NCBI GenBank assembly: GCA_902791865.1
Contig: CADAXK010000005.1
Location: 87,206 to 151,205, forward strand
From: an uncultured Bacteroidia bacterium
GTDB lineage: Bacteria; Bacteroidota; Bacteroidia; Bacteroidales; ML635J-15
Direction: 5' to 3'
Length of the DNA: 64,000 nt
Below, piece by piece: positions 37,089 to 45,643 of this stretch. A program made the translations under genes and the position numbers. Every line of letters starts with the position of its first letter. Positions within the stretch are counted from its first letter, which is position 1. A model generated the notes under the pieces. The model was not told the DNA's origin and ran no database searches. It worked only from the letters and a program-made list of their open reading frames with translations.

Positions 37089-37877
37089 TTACTGCTGAAC
37101 ATCAAATCTTAGTCCATTCCACTTTACAACAACTTCTTTTTTGCCTTCAGGACGATTGTTAATGACTGCTGTAATGTCTTTGCCAACGCGCGGAAGACTG
37201 TAGGTTACAACTGGATATTCGTTCCACCAGTTGTTGTATTGCTCTTCGGTTATAGGCTTACGCTCATTAGTTTCATAATTGGTTAGGAAATATTCGCCCT
37301 TGTCAACAATTACGCCAAGGTTTTCCATGCCAGTCTTTACCTCTATGCCCATAACATATTGTGTTACATACGTTATCTTGTGCGTAGCGTTGTTGTATAT
37401 GCCGAAAACTAAACCGCTGAACTCCGTTTCAATGGCTCTGTCACCTTGGAACAGTTGCACCGACTCAGCAAAAATCTTGTGATTGCCGTCGGAACTGTTC
37501 CAATAGCACATCTCCACGAGCGTTCTGCTACCTTCTGTATCGTATTCGTCGGGCGGATAAACTTTTTCAAAACTTGCAAAACCATTTTTAGAGTCAAGCG
37601 TAACCTTTTCGGTCTTGTCCAACGGCTCGTTATTAAGGTATCTATGCCATAAGTCAGACAAGTACCCATTCAGTTCGTCCTCAGATTCTTCACCAAAATA
37701 GGCATTAATAAAATCATTTATTATAGGCTTCTGTCCCTGATATTTAACGGTTTCTGAGTATGCGTATTCATCATTTTCCTCCGGATAAGGATTTGTCTGT
37801 GCAAAAGCGCAAAAAGCTGCCATAGTGAACACGGCAAAACAAAGTATATGTCTCATAGTCTTCATATTAAAATTCAT
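37089..37877 (-). CDS. Exported protein of unknown function
   Basis: 262 residues. A signal peptide (HILCFAVFTMAAFCAFAQ) with probable cleavage after FAQ. The mature protein is acidic and strand-rich with no motif I recognise. The start may be the ATG at 37877 or that of MKTMRH four codons later. The esterase gene upstream ends 11 bases before it, so they may be co-transcribed. Confidence 0.7.
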   Translation of the reverse strand: MNFNMKTMRHILCFAVFTMAAFCAFAQTNPYPEENDEYAYSETVKYQGQKPIINDFINAYFGEESEDELNGYLSDLWHRYLNNEPLDKTEKVTLDSKNGFASFEKVYPPDEYDTEGSRTLVEMCYWNSSDGNHKIFAESVQLFQGDRAIETEFSGLVFGIYNNATHKITYVTQYVMGIEVKTGMENLGVIVDKGEYFLTNYETNERKPITEEQYNNWWNEYPVVTYSLPRVGKDITAVINNRPEGKKEVVVKWNGLRFDVQQ

Positions 37878-37888
37878 ATTATCAATGT

Positions 37889-38470
37889 TTAACTTTCCAA
37901 AATATCCCTTATAATCGGAACAAGATACTCGAACTTTACAAAACGGTGTGTAACCTTGTCGAACTCGTGGATTGTAAAGCCTTTGAACTGTTCCTTCAGC
38001 GAATCGTAGTTGCCGAGAAGTTCATCGTCCTTGGCTAGAGCAAAAGTCAGCTTCTCCTTGTCGAAATGCACATCGTTAAAAGGTCCTGTAATGAACCCCT
38101 GATATGCATCAAATGCTTCCTGCGAAAGATAATGCTTTGTTTCGGTGGCATAGTTAATCAATTCTACCCCAACAAATTGTCTCAACGATTCGTTGGGACG
38201 CGAAGCTGGATTTATGGCAAGAGCCTTCAGTCCGCACAATGCCGACATATACATTGTCATCATACCGCCTAGGCTTGTACCAACAATCATTTTAATATCG
38301 TGGGTATCAATTTCGTGCTTAAGTTGTGCAATAAGAGCATCGGGCGACTGCGTATAGTAGTCGAGAGTTGGCGAAACTATTTGGTAATCGGGGAAATACT
38401 CGATTAGCTTCATTGCTTTCCAGGCGTTTCCCGCCGAATTGAACCCGTGTATGTATAGTATCGACTGCAT
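37889..38470 (-). CDS. YqiA/YcfP-like alpha/beta-hydrolase
   Basis: 193 residues from ATG 38470. It begins SILYIHGFNSAGNAWKA (oxyanion-type HG motif). The nucleophile elbow is VGTSLGGMM and the terminal His lies in DKVTHRF; an Asp in LAKDDELLG completes a plausible triad. Relatives are small cytoplasmic esterases of unclear substrate. The start sits one base from the stop of the potassium-channel gene, so it is coupled. Confidence 0.82.
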   Translation of the reverse strand: MQSILYIHGFNSAGNAWKAMKLIEYFPDYQIVSPTLDYYTQSPDALIAQLKHEIDTHDIKMIVGTSLGGMMTMYMSALCGLKALAINPASRPNESLRQFVGVELINYATETKHYLSQEAFDAYQGFITGPFNDVHFDKEKLTFALAKDDELLGNYDSLKEQFKGFTIHEFDKVTHRFVKFEYLVPIIRDILES

Positions 38471-38471
38471 A

Positions 38472-39443
38472 TTATTCTGGTTCTTCATATACCTCTGTTT
38501 CAATAGCTTCCTCGCGGCCATCGGTACGGATTATCTTTTCTTCGGGATGTTCCTGCCGCCAGTCGTCGCCAAATTCGTGTCCACAATGCTTGCAGAACTT
38601 GGCTTCGTTGTCGTATTCGTACTCGTGGCACTGCGGACAAATCCTGAATTTCTCGCGCTGCTTCTTGTAGCTCTTTGCCATCGAAGCCGAAACGATACCT
38701 GTTGGCACTGCTATTATCGTGTAACCCAGCAACATAACAAATGCCGACAACGCCCGTCCAAGCCCAGTTGTAGGCGTAATGTCGCCGTAGCCGACAGTGG
38801 TCATCGTCACTATCGCCCAGTATATGCTGGTGAATATGTTGCTGAATGCCGTATTTTTCCCACCTTCAATTATATACATTACGGTTCCCATCGAGATTAC
38901 AAGAATTAGAACGAATAGGAAAAATACGATAATCTTCTTGCTACTGTCCTTTAATGCCAGCATAAGGAACCGGCCTTCGTCGAGGAAGTTGAAAAGTTTG
39001 AATACGCGGAAAACACGGATTAGCCTGAATGCCCTGATTGCAAGCATATAGCGTGCTCCGCCGAAAATGAAACTGATATATACAGGCAGAGTTGACACCA
39101 AATCGACAATTCCGTAGAAACTGAAAACATATTTCAGAGGTTTTGGTGAACAATAAACTCGTGCAAGGTACTCGAAAGTGAAGAAGGCTGTAAAAATATA
39201 TTCAAGAACTATGAATAAAATTTTCCAACCCCTTGGTATTCCGGCACTTTCAATCATCAGTACCACAATACTGGCGACAATCATAATCATCAGCACGATG
39301 TCGAACATCTTGCCGGCCTTGGTTTCGGAACCAAAGATTATCTCATATAGTTTGTCCTTCAACTGCTGGTTGTGCCAGAACTTCACAAGGAAGTTTTCCT
39401 TCCAGCGTGTCCAGAATCGTTTTTTAGGTTGCTTTTCCTCCAT
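38472..39443 (-). CDS. Voltage-gated-type potassium channel with zinc-ribbon tail
   Basis: 323 residues, six membrane segments. S4 carries arginines at every third position (RAFRLIRVFRVFKLF), the voltage-sensor pattern. The pore helix and filter are AIVTMTTVGYGDITPTTG. After S6 a short linker leads to a zinc ribbon (CPQCHEYEYDNEAKFCKHCGHEF, written in part: CPQC and CKHC) in place of the usual RCK or cNMP domain. It conducts K+ across the inner membrane; a metal- or redox-responsive tail is my inference. It lies between rpiB and the esterase with minimal gaps. Confidence 0.9.
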   Translation of the reverse strand: MEEKQPKKRFWTRWKENFLVKFWHNQQLKDKLYEIIFGSETKAGKMFDIVLMIMIVASIVVLMIESAGIPRGWKILFIVLEYIFTAFFTFEYLARVYCSPKPLKYVFSFYGIVDLVSTLPVYISFIFGGARYMLAIRAFRLIRVFRVFKLFNFLDEGRFLMLALKDSSKKIIVFFLFVLILVISMGTVMYIIEGGKNTAFSNIFTSIYWAIVTMTTVGYGDITPTTGLGRALSAFVMLLGYTIIAVPTGIVSASMAKSYKKQREKFRICPQCHEYEYDNEAKFCKHCGHEFGDDWRQEHPEEKIIRTDGREEAIETEVYEEPE

Positions 39444-39447
39444 TGGA

Positions 39448-39879
39448 CTACTTAAGCGGAATTTTCTTTATTCGGCGTTCGTGTCTGCCACCTTCGAACT
39501 GGGTCTTAAGGAAAGTTTCGGCAATTTCTACTGCCAATTCCTTAGAAATGAAACGTGCGGGCATTCCGCAAATGTTTGCATCGTTGTGCTGACGGGCCAG
39601 AGCGGCAATTTCCACATCCCAGCACAAAGCACAGCGCACACCCTGATGCTTGTTGGCGGTCATGCTTATGCCGTTGCCGGTTCCGCAGATTGCAAAACCT
39701 ATGCATTCTCCAGCCTCAACAGCTGCTGCAAGCGGATGTGCATAATCGGGATAGTCGCAACTTTCAGCAGAGTAGGTACCGAAATCCTTTACTTCGTAGC
39801 CCTTCTGCTTCATATATTCCATAAGGAAAGTCTTCAATTCAAACCCTGCATGGTCGCAGGCAAAACCTATACACTTCAT
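39448..39879 (-). CDS. rpiB: Ribose-5-phosphate isomerase B
   Basis: 143 residues. FACDHAGFELK at the N-terminus and the catalytic cysteine in CGTGNGISM are diagnostic of RpiB/LacAB. It interconverts ribose 5-phosphate and ribulose 5-phosphate in the pentose phosphate pathway. First gene of a four-gene minus-strand run with K+ channel, esterase and an exported unknown. Confidence 0.94.
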   Translation of the reverse strand: MKCIGFACDHAGFELKTFLMEYMKQKGYEVKDFGTYSAESCDYPDYAHPLAAAVEAGECIGFAICGTGNGISMTANKHQGVRCALCWDVEIAALARQHNDANICGMPARFISKELAVEIAETFLKTQFEGGRHERRIKKIPLK

Positions 39880-39897
39880 TCGTCAAATTTTAGATTG

Positions 39898-39928
39898 CAA
39901 ATTTAGTCACTTTTTGAAAATTTTGCAA
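39898..39928 (-). promoter_or_regulatory. Promoter of rpiB operon
   Basis: Minus strand: TTG (39926-39928), 20-base spacer, TAAATTTG (39898-39905) followed by C; 19 bases before the rpiB ATG. Confidence 0.75.
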
Positions 39929-39951
39929 TACTGCATTAAAGATAAGCATAT

Positions 39952-39980
39952 AAAAAAATCGGTCGGAAAAATCCGACCGA
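39952..39980 (-). terminator. Rho-independent terminator
   Basis: Stem TCGGTCGGA/TCCGACCGA (39959-39967 and 39972-39980) with a short loop, then seven T on the minus strand. Ends the Fn3-like lipoprotein gene, 20 bases after its stop. Confidence 0.9.
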
Positions 39981-40000
39981 CAATATCATATAGATTCAAA

Positions 40001-40984
40001 CTACTTTGCCTGCAATGTTGTGAAACTTTTCTTTTCACCGAGAGCCTCTCTTCTTTCTCCCTCGCTAGTATATATTGCGTATGCCTTATAATAGTATGTC
40101 GTCGCAGGAGAAAGATCGTTCAATGTTCCTGAAATAGAACCATCTCCTAGGCCCTGCCCAAATCTTGTTTGTGTTGAATCGGAGAAATCAGAATTAGTAC
40201 TCCAATAGAAACCTTTTGCATCGATATTTTCACCTGTGACTGTACCAGAAAGACGTGCCGACGTTGATGTTACATTAGTTGCATCACCCGTTGTCACTAC
40301 AGTAGCTACATGTTCATACGAGTCGAACGCCTGAGAATTACCATACAAAATAATCGTTGAATCTTCTGCCTGAACCAAAGCACGGCAATAGTAGGTTCCT
40401 CTCGGAAGATTTTCCAATGTTACAGAAAACGGTGTAGCTATATTAGCAGCATAAACAGCTGTTGCATCGGTAAAATCGCCACGCAAACCATACTGGAAAC
40501 CAACTTTCTCTATATTCAGGTTTTCCTTATTGTCATAACTTCCATTCAATACAACATTACCCTGCGACAATCTTTGAGGTGCCAATGTTTCCAATGTAAA
40601 ATCAAGATCAAATGTTGTAAACTCCATAACATCACCGACATCCATATCATCATCATTCTTGGCGTATGCCTTATAATAATATTTGGTATTTGGCTGAAGT
40701 CCCATCACCTTGGCTTCGAAAGCGCCTTTACCGCCAGCACCACATTCTATCGTCAGCGCATCTTTCAAACTTTTGGATGTACCATAATAAAAGCCACGCT
40801 CGTCAACAGAATCACCACCGCCAGTAGCGACAACAGTACCCTTCAATACAACAGATGTCGATTTAAGATTTGAACATTGCTCTGTCTTAACGGTCACTAT
40901 CTTCAAAAACTTGTCACAACCGACAAATGCGACCAACGACAACATCGCGAATAATACGCACAATGAAATTACACTCTTCTTCAT
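40001..40984 (-). CDS. Lipoprotein with fibronectin type III-like domains
   Basis: 327 residues from ATG 40984; the in-frame upstream codons cover the promoter. Lipoprotein signal CVLFAMLSLVAFVGCDK. Three repeats of ~90 residues follow, each with a Y-x-K/R-A-x-x core (TKYYYKAYAKND; GTYYCRALVQAED; TTYYYKAYAIYTSEG) and RGFYYG/KGFYWS strands, the pattern of Fn3-like domains in Bacteroidetes surface lipoproteins. Probably a binding or spacer protein at the outer membrane. Monocistronic, with its own promoter and terminator. Confidence 0.82.
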   Translation of the reverse strand: MKKSVISLCVLFAMLSLVAFVGCDKFLKIVTVKTEQCSNLKSTSVVLKGTVVATGGGDSVDERGFYYGTSKSLKDALTIECGAGGKGAFEAKVMGLQPNTKYYYKAYAKNDDDMDVGDVMEFTTFDLDFTLETLAPQRLSQGNVVLNGSYDNKENLNIEKVGFQYGLRGDFTDATAVYAANIATPFSVTLENLPRGTYYCRALVQAEDSTIILYGNSQAFDSYEHVATVVTTGDATNVTSTSARLSGTVTGENIDAKGFYWSTNSDFSDSTQTRFGQGLGDGSISGTLNDLSPATTYYYKAYAIYTSEGERREALGEKKSFTTLQAK

Positions 40985-41009
40985 AATATCTTTTATTAAA
41001 ACAATAGTA

Positions 41010-41040
41010 CAAAAATAACACTTTTTTACCTTCACACAAA
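41010..41040 (-). promoter_or_regulatory. Promoter of the Fn3-like lipoprotein gene
   Basis: Minus strand: TTTG (41037-41040), 19-base spacer, TATTTTTG (41010-41017); 25 bases before ATG 40984 and inside the longer reading frame, supporting the shorter start. Confidence 0.75.
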
Positions 41041-41135
41041 TTTCGAAAGGCAAAATTTTCAAACAGAAAATTCAACAACACACAAAACGCACTCACAAAA
41101 TCGGAAAGTAATGTCGCTATGAATCATTTTCATGT

Positions 41136-41143
41136 TATTTTTG
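41136..41143 (+). promoter_or_regulatory. -7 element of murB
   Basis: TATTTTTG followed by C, 15 bases before ATG 41159. It excludes the in-frame ATG at 41132 as the start. Confidence 0.6.
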
Positions 41144-41158
41144 CAAAAAATAATTTCG

Positions 41159-42175
41159 ATGAGACTAGAACACGACTACAACCTTCGGGAATACAATACA
41201 TTCGGCATAAATGCCCAATGCAGCACTTTCTTCGAATACAACTCAGACAACGAACTCTTCGATTTCATCCGTCTACACAGAAACGATGCCGATTTCAAGT
41301 TTTTTATTCTTGGTGGAGGCAGCAACATATTGTTTACCAAAGATTTTGATGGCACAATAATACATCCATGCACAAAAGGCAAAACAATAGTTTACGAAAA
41401 CGGTGACAACATATTCGTTGAAGCGCAAGCCGGAGAAATCTGGGACGAATTTGTTGAATGGTGCATCGAAAACAAAGCTTACGGACTTGAAAACCTGTCG
41501 TACATCCCAGGAACAGTTGGCGCAAGTGCAGTACAAAATATTGGTGCCTACGGAGCCGAAGCACGCCAATTTATCCATCGTGTAAAGTTTCTGCACCTCG
41601 ATTCGGGTGACATCCAGTACATGACCAACGAGGCATGCTGCTTCGGATACCGCGAAAGCATCTTCAAGCACCTGCTTAAGGGCAAGGCAATAATACTTTC
41701 AGTAGTTTACAAACTAAGCAAACGACCTAACATAAACCGTTCGTATGCCGATGTGGAAAATTACCTGACCGAAAACAACATCTCCTCCCCCACACCTGCC
41801 GACATAAGGAATGCCATTATCGCCATCCGCCGCAAAAAGCTTCCAGAAGTTTCGGAAACAGGTAGCGCGGGCAGTTTCTTCAAAAATCCGGTAGTAAACG
41901 CAGAAACATTCAATGCCTTGAAAGAAAAATTTCCAGAAATCAAATATTTTACGGCTGGACAAAATTTCAAACTTGCGGCAGGCTGGCTAATTGACCAATG
42001 CGGACTGAAAGGCTTCCAGCACAAAGGAGCTGCCGTACACAAAAATCAGGCTCTGATTCTAATAAATGCAGGAAACGCAACTGGAAATGATGTTCTTGAA
42101 CTTTCGAACATCGTCAGGGAAAAAGTTTCCTCAAAATTCGGAGTAAATCTAGAACCAGAAGCAATCATCATTTAA
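41159..42175 (+). CDS. murB: UDP-N-acetylmuramate dehydrogenase
   Basis: 338 residues. FAD-binding motif GGGSNILF, then YIPGTVGASAVQNIGAYG, and the catalytic serine in GSAGSFFKNP; the C-terminal glutamate lies in NLEPEAIII. The order and the extra segment with YRESIFK place it with the E. coli (type I) form. It reduces the enolpyruvyl group to give UDP-MurNAc for peptidoglycan. First of three consecutive plus-strand genes, with mltG 11 bases after it. Confidence 0.96.
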   Translation: MRLEHDYNLREYNTFGINAQCSTFFEYNSDNELFDFIRLHRNDADFKFFILGGGSNILFTKDFDGTIIHPCTKGKTIVYENGDNIFVEAQAGEIWDEFVEWCIENKAYGLENLSYIPGTVGASAVQNIGAYGAEARQFIHRVKFLHLDSGDIQYMTNEACCFGYRESIFKHLLKGKAIILSVVYKLSKRPNINRSYADVENYLTENNISSPTPADIRNAIIAIRRKKLPEVSETGSAGSFFKNPVVNAETFNALKEKFPEIKYFTAGQNFKLAAGWLIDQCGLKGFQHKGAAVHKNQALILINAGNATGNDVLELSNIVREKVSSKFGVNLEPEAIII

Positions 42176-42186
42176 TCCAATTAACA

Positions 42187-43209
42187 ATGAAAAAAGTAAT
42201 CATAACTATATTAATAATACTTCTCGCAGCCGGCGCTTTCATCGCATACAAGGCATACGACTACGCATATTCGCCAAACATATCAGCCGACAACGAAACA
42301 TACATTTACATTCCAACTGGTTCAAATTTCGACAATGTAGTGGAAATTCTTCGCAGTTCGGGCAAGGTAAACGACATGGAATCGTTTACGAAAGTTGCTG
42401 ATTTCAAAAAATATGGAGAAAAAGTTCTTCCAGGAAAATACAAACTAGAAAATGGGATGTCGAACAACGAACTAGTGAACATGCTTCGTAGCGGAAGGCA
42501 AACTCCAGTAAAAGTCACATTCATAAGCGTACGAAGCCTGAATATCCTTGCGGGGAAAGTCTGCCCAAACATCGAAGCAGACTCTGCAGAAATAGCCAAC
42601 TTGCTAAAAGATGAAAACATCGCGACCAAATACGGATTCAACAAGCAGACATTCTGCTCCATGTTCATTCCAAACACTTACGAGTTCTGGTGGAACACCT
42701 CTGCCGAGGAATTTGTGCAGCGCATGGCCGATGAGTATAAGAAATTCTGGAACGATGACCGCAAAGCAAAGGCAAACGCACTTGGACTTTCGCAATCTCA
42801 AGTTTCGACTTTAGCATCTATCGTGGAAAGCGAAACGCAAAAGAATGACGAAAAGGCAAGAATCGCAGGTGTTTACATTAACCGACTGAAAAAAGACTGG
42901 CTTCTGCAAGCCGACCCTACGGTTGTGTTTGCGGCTGGTGACTTCAACATAAAGCGAATCCTAAACAAGCACCTTGAAATTGATTCTCCATACAATACAT
43001 ATAAATACAAAGGATTGCCTCCTGGACCGATTTGCATACCATCAACCCAATCAATTGATGCCGTGCTTAATTACGAACACCACAACTATATGTATTTCTG
43101 TGCAAAGGAGGATTTTTCCGGCTACCATAACTTTGCTGTAACCAATGCCCAGCATGAGGCCAATGCTCGCCGCTACCACGATGCCCTGCGAAAGGCAGGA
43201 ATAAGATAA
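42187..43209 (+). CDS. mltG: Endolytic transglycosylase MltG
   Basis: 340 residues. An N-terminal membrane anchor (VIITILIILLAAGAFIAY), a LysM-like region, then the YceG domain with catalytic glutamate in SIVESETQKNDE and the hallmark LQADPTVVFA and SPYNTYKYKGLPPGPI. It cuts nascent glycan strands and helps set their length. Directly follows murB, a cell-wall gene, and is followed three bases later by a GH114-like lipoprotein gene. Confidence 0.95.
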   Translation: MKKVIITILIILLAAGAFIAYKAYDYAYSPNISADNETYIYIPTGSNFDNVVEILRSSGKVNDMESFTKVADFKKYGEKVLPGKYKLENGMSNNELVNMLRSGRQTPVKVTFISVRSLNILAGKVCPNIEADSAEIANLLKDENIATKYGFNKQTFCSMFIPNTYEFWWNTSAEEFVQRMADEYKKFWNDDRKAKANALGLSQSQVSTLASIVESETQKNDEKARIAGVYINRLKKDWLLQADPTVVFAAGDFNIKRILNKHLEIDSPYNTYKYKGLPPGPICIPSTQSIDAVLNYEHHNYMYFCAKEDFSGYHNFAVTNAQHEANARRYHDALRKAGIR

Positions 43210-43212
43210 AAG

Positions 43213-44160
43213 ATGAATCGAATTTTCCGCATAGTCATTTTTCTGTCGATAGTAGCATTTGTATCTTGCGACAAGGAACCCGACATCGACTACAGACAGG
43301 AAATGCGTAAATTCGTCATTGGAATAAGCAAAAATGCCAAATCGCAACGCTCTGATTTCGCCATAATTGTACAAAATGGTGTAGAAATCACTAGCACGAC
43401 AGAAAAACCAGATGGACCAATCGCATCCGAATACATTTCTGCAATTGACGGACAAGGTCAAGAAGATTTGTTCTACGGCTATGCCAAAGACAACAAACCA
43501 ACGCCGGCAAAAGTTACCGACCACTTAAAACCATATCTGTCAAGGCTCAAGGATGAAGGGAAAGTAATCCTTACCACCGACTACTGCACCTCGCTGGAAA
43601 ACATTGAACAATCGAAACAGCAGAACCAAAGCAACGGATTTGTCTCATTTCAGGCTACCAGCAGAGAACTTGATGTCATTCCAACTACGCCCATTCAAAA
43701 CGAAAACTCTAACTCAATACAAAATCTCCAGCAAGTTGAAAATTTTCTATACATCATAAATCCAGAGAATTATGCGAGCAAACAGCAATTCATTAATGCC
43801 GTATGCGCCACCAACTACGACTTGGTAATAATGGATCTATTTTTCGATGGATTGGATTTCACTTCCGATGAAATTTCCCGTCTTCGCATGAAAAAGAACG
43901 GCGGAACGCGCATGGTTATTGCCTACATGTCGATAGGCGAAGCCGAAGAATACCGCTATTATTGGGACAAATCGTGGAAACGCGGAAATCCATCATGGCT
44001 CGACAAGGAAAATCCGAAATGGAAAGGAAACTACAAAGTTCATTACTGGAATCCCGAATGGCAAGCAATCGTATTCGATTATCTCACACAAATAATTAAC
44101 GCTGGCTTCGATGGCGTTTACCTTGACATTATTGATGCGTTTGAATACTACGAAGGCTAA
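43213..44160 (+). CDS. GH114/TM1410-like lipoprotein with permuted domain order
   Basis: 315 residues. Lipobox FVSC near residue 19. The C-terminal half (NYDLVIMDLFFDG; VIAYMSIGEAEEYRYYW; GFDGVYLDIIDAFEYYEG) is the first half of a GH114 (endo-alpha-1,4-polygalactosaminidase-like) barrel with its acidic residues. The N-terminal half (RKFVIGISKNAKSQRSDFAI; AIDGQGQEDLFYGY; KVILTTDYC) resembles what normally follows it. The barrel therefore seems complete but circularly permuted. A role in cutting a surface or matrix polysaccharide is inferred from the family. The stop codon lies in the first unit of a low-complexity repeat. Confidence 0.75.
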   Translation: MNRIFRIVIFLSIVAFVSCDKEPDIDYRQEMRKFVIGISKNAKSQRSDFAIIVQNGVEITSTTEKPDGPIASEYISAIDGQGQEDLFYGYAKDNKPTPAKVTDHLKPYLSRLKDEGKVILTTDYCTSLENIEQSKQQNQSNGFVSFQATSRELDVIPTTPIQNENSNSIQNLQQVENFLYIINPENYASKQQFINAVCATNYDLVIMDLFFDGLDFTSDEISRLRMKKNGGTRMVIAYMSIGEAEEYRYYWDKSWKRGNPSWLDKENPKWKGNYKVHYWNPEWQAIVFDYLTQIINAGFDGVYLDIIDAFEYYEG

Positions 44161-44295
44161 AAGGCTGAAAGGCTAAAAGGCTGAAAGTCGAAATGGCGAA
44201 CGGACAGTAAGACTGCTAGTCTGCAAGACCGTGAGACTATGAGACTGCAAGACCGTTAGACTGCAAGCCTGTAAGCCTGCAAGCCTGCGAGCCTC
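44155..44295 (+). repeat. Low-complexity short tandem repeats
   Basis: AAGGCTGAAAGGCTAA-type units (44155-44187) then AGACTGCAAGACCGT and AAGCCTGCAAGCCTGT units up to 44295, all variants of a purine-rich 8-9 base word. It fills the convergent gap between the GH114-like gene and the HU/SPOR gene and begins inside the last codons of the former. No gene here. Confidence 0.8.
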
Positions 44296-44296
44296 C

Positions 44297-45382
44297 TTAC
44301 ATTTTCATTATCCACAACTGGTCGTTGCCAGACTGGTCCTTAAGACCTTGCAATTCGGCACAAGCATCTGCTGTTGTTGCAAAACCTTTTACACTAACCT
44401 TGTACAATCCATTTTGCTGCGGCAATATCTGCGGAGATAATCCTTTAGATACCAAGTCATTGTAAACATTTTCAGCATTGCTATATACAGAAAAGCATCC
44501 TGCAATAATATGAACCTTAATGTCTGGATTTGCCTTAGCTATTTCCACTTTAGGCTCGCTTACCGGCTCTACTGCGACTTCCTCTGTTTCAACATTTTCC
44601 GCCACAATTTCCTCAACGGCAGATTCTACGATTTCATCGACAACCTCATCGGTTTCGGATTGATTTTCTACGGCAAGTCCCTGTTCTTCCGCGAAATCAG
44701 CAACCGTTTCTTCTGGAGCCTCCTCTACCCTATTCTCAGCAACCTGCTCATTATTTCCTCCGAATCCAAAGCCAGCAAACACGGTTTCGCCATTTCCATT
44801 GCCAAACAAATTGTCGAACCAACCCATATACAACGACATGCATACAAGTCCAGCGATAACCGCCACCGCCGACAACGACCATGCAATAGCACGACCTTTG
44901 CCATGCTTCCTTCCTTTTTTGTCTGGAGTTCCCTTAATAATTGCACTCTCAACGCGAGGTTTGGTCTCTGATGGCAACATCGGAAAATTGAACGAAGGTA
45001 ACCCAAACGACTCATCTAGCAAATTGCTTGCATCTGGTATAAAAACAAGAGTCCCAGTCCTACGCGAAAATTCGCCAAGACCATCGAAAACAAGCGACTT
45101 GCCCTCGGCAAGCCTTGCATTCATATCGTCCACGAACGACTTTACCTCCTGCTCGGCATCCGACCATGAAATATTTTCGCTTTGCGAAATATAATTCACA
45201 AGCAGTCCATCGCTGAGAGAAAGGTTTTCGTTGAATGCAACCTTGCGACTAGGCGGATAAAATTCCTGCTTCGAGAAATCTACCTCCGCAGGAAAACGAT
45301 TCGTAACAAAACCGCCAAATCCTGGAATTATCACGCAGTCGTTGTCGCAAACCAACTGATATATAGTGCTGTACAGATTCAT
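44297..45382 (-). CDS. HU-like and SPOR domain membrane protein
   Basis: 361 residues. Residues 1-~125 (VCDNDCVIIPGFGGFVTNR; LVFDGLGEFSRRTG) match the CCDC81-type prokaryotic HU-like domains. A single membrane helix follows (AIAWSLSAVAVIAGLVCMSLY, in part, ~175-195), then an acidic Val/Glu-rich linker, and a C-terminal SPOR domain (KVHIIAGCFSVYSNAENVY). SPOR domains bind denuded peptidoglycan at division sites. The N-terminus would be cytoplasmic, so the protein could connect a cytoplasmic partner to the septal wall. Conserved in Bacteroidetes but not characterised. Confidence 0.85.
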   Translation of the reverse strand: MNLYSTIYQLVCDNDCVIIPGFGGFVTNRFPAEVDFSKQEFYPPSRKVAFNENLSLSDGLLVNYISQSENISWSDAEQEVKSFVDDMNARLAEGKSLVFDGLGEFSRRTGTLVFIPDASNLLDESFGLPSFNFPMLPSETKPRVESAIIKGTPDKKGRKHGKGRAIAWSLSAVAVIAGLVCMSLYMGWFDNLFGNGNGETVFAGFGFGGNNEQVAENRVEEAPEETVADFAEEQGLAVENQSETDEVVDEIVESAVEEIVAENVETEEVAVEPVSEPKVEIAKANPDIKVHIIAGCFSVYSNAENVYNDLVSKGLSPQILPQQNGLYKVSVKGFATTADACAELQGLKDQSGNDQLWIMKM

Positions 45383-45404
45383 TTATTCAAATTCAAATCA
45401 AATA

Positions 45405-45436
45405 CAAAATTAATACTTTTTTCAAAATACAGCAAA
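45405..45436 (-). promoter_or_regulatory. Promoter of the HU/SPOR gene
   Basis: Minus strand: TTTG (45433-45436), 20-base spacer, TAATTTTG (45405-45412); 23 bases before the ATG at 45382. Confidence 0.75.
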
Positions 45437-45507
45437 CAGAATTTTATTTGGGTATGTGATTTTGCTTTCTTCTACCAGAAACAGAATCAATTAGGAAATA
45501 CCATTGT

Positions 45508-45544
45508 AAAAAAAAAGCGGAATGCCGGGGAGACAATTCCGCTT
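45508..45544 (-). terminator. Rho-independent terminator of the 1436-aa gene
   Basis: Stem AAGCGGAAT/ATTCCGCTT (45515-45523 and 45536-45544), then a run of T on the minus strand (A at 45508-45516). About 95 bases after the stop at 45638. Confidence 0.8.
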
Positions 45545-45577
45545 AGCTATTGTTGTTATGTAGAGTATGCGAAATTA

Positions 45578-45643
45578 ATGGACAATTGATAATGGATAAT
45601 CGGTATCATAACCATATCAATTGTTAATTATCCATTGTCAATT
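45578..45643. repeat. ATTATCCATTGTCAATT-type inverted intergenic repeat
   Basis: GGACAATTGATAATGGATAAT is answered by TTAATTATCCATTGTCAATT on the other side of a short centre, giving an imperfect palindrome at the very 3' end of the 1436-aa gene. The same words occur at 9246-9276. Confidence 0.55.

Noticed and set aside
43213..44160. GH114-like gene as a C-terminally truncated pseudogene
   Set aside because: The segments that seem missing from the C-terminus are found in order at the N-terminus, so permutation explains the sequence better than truncation.
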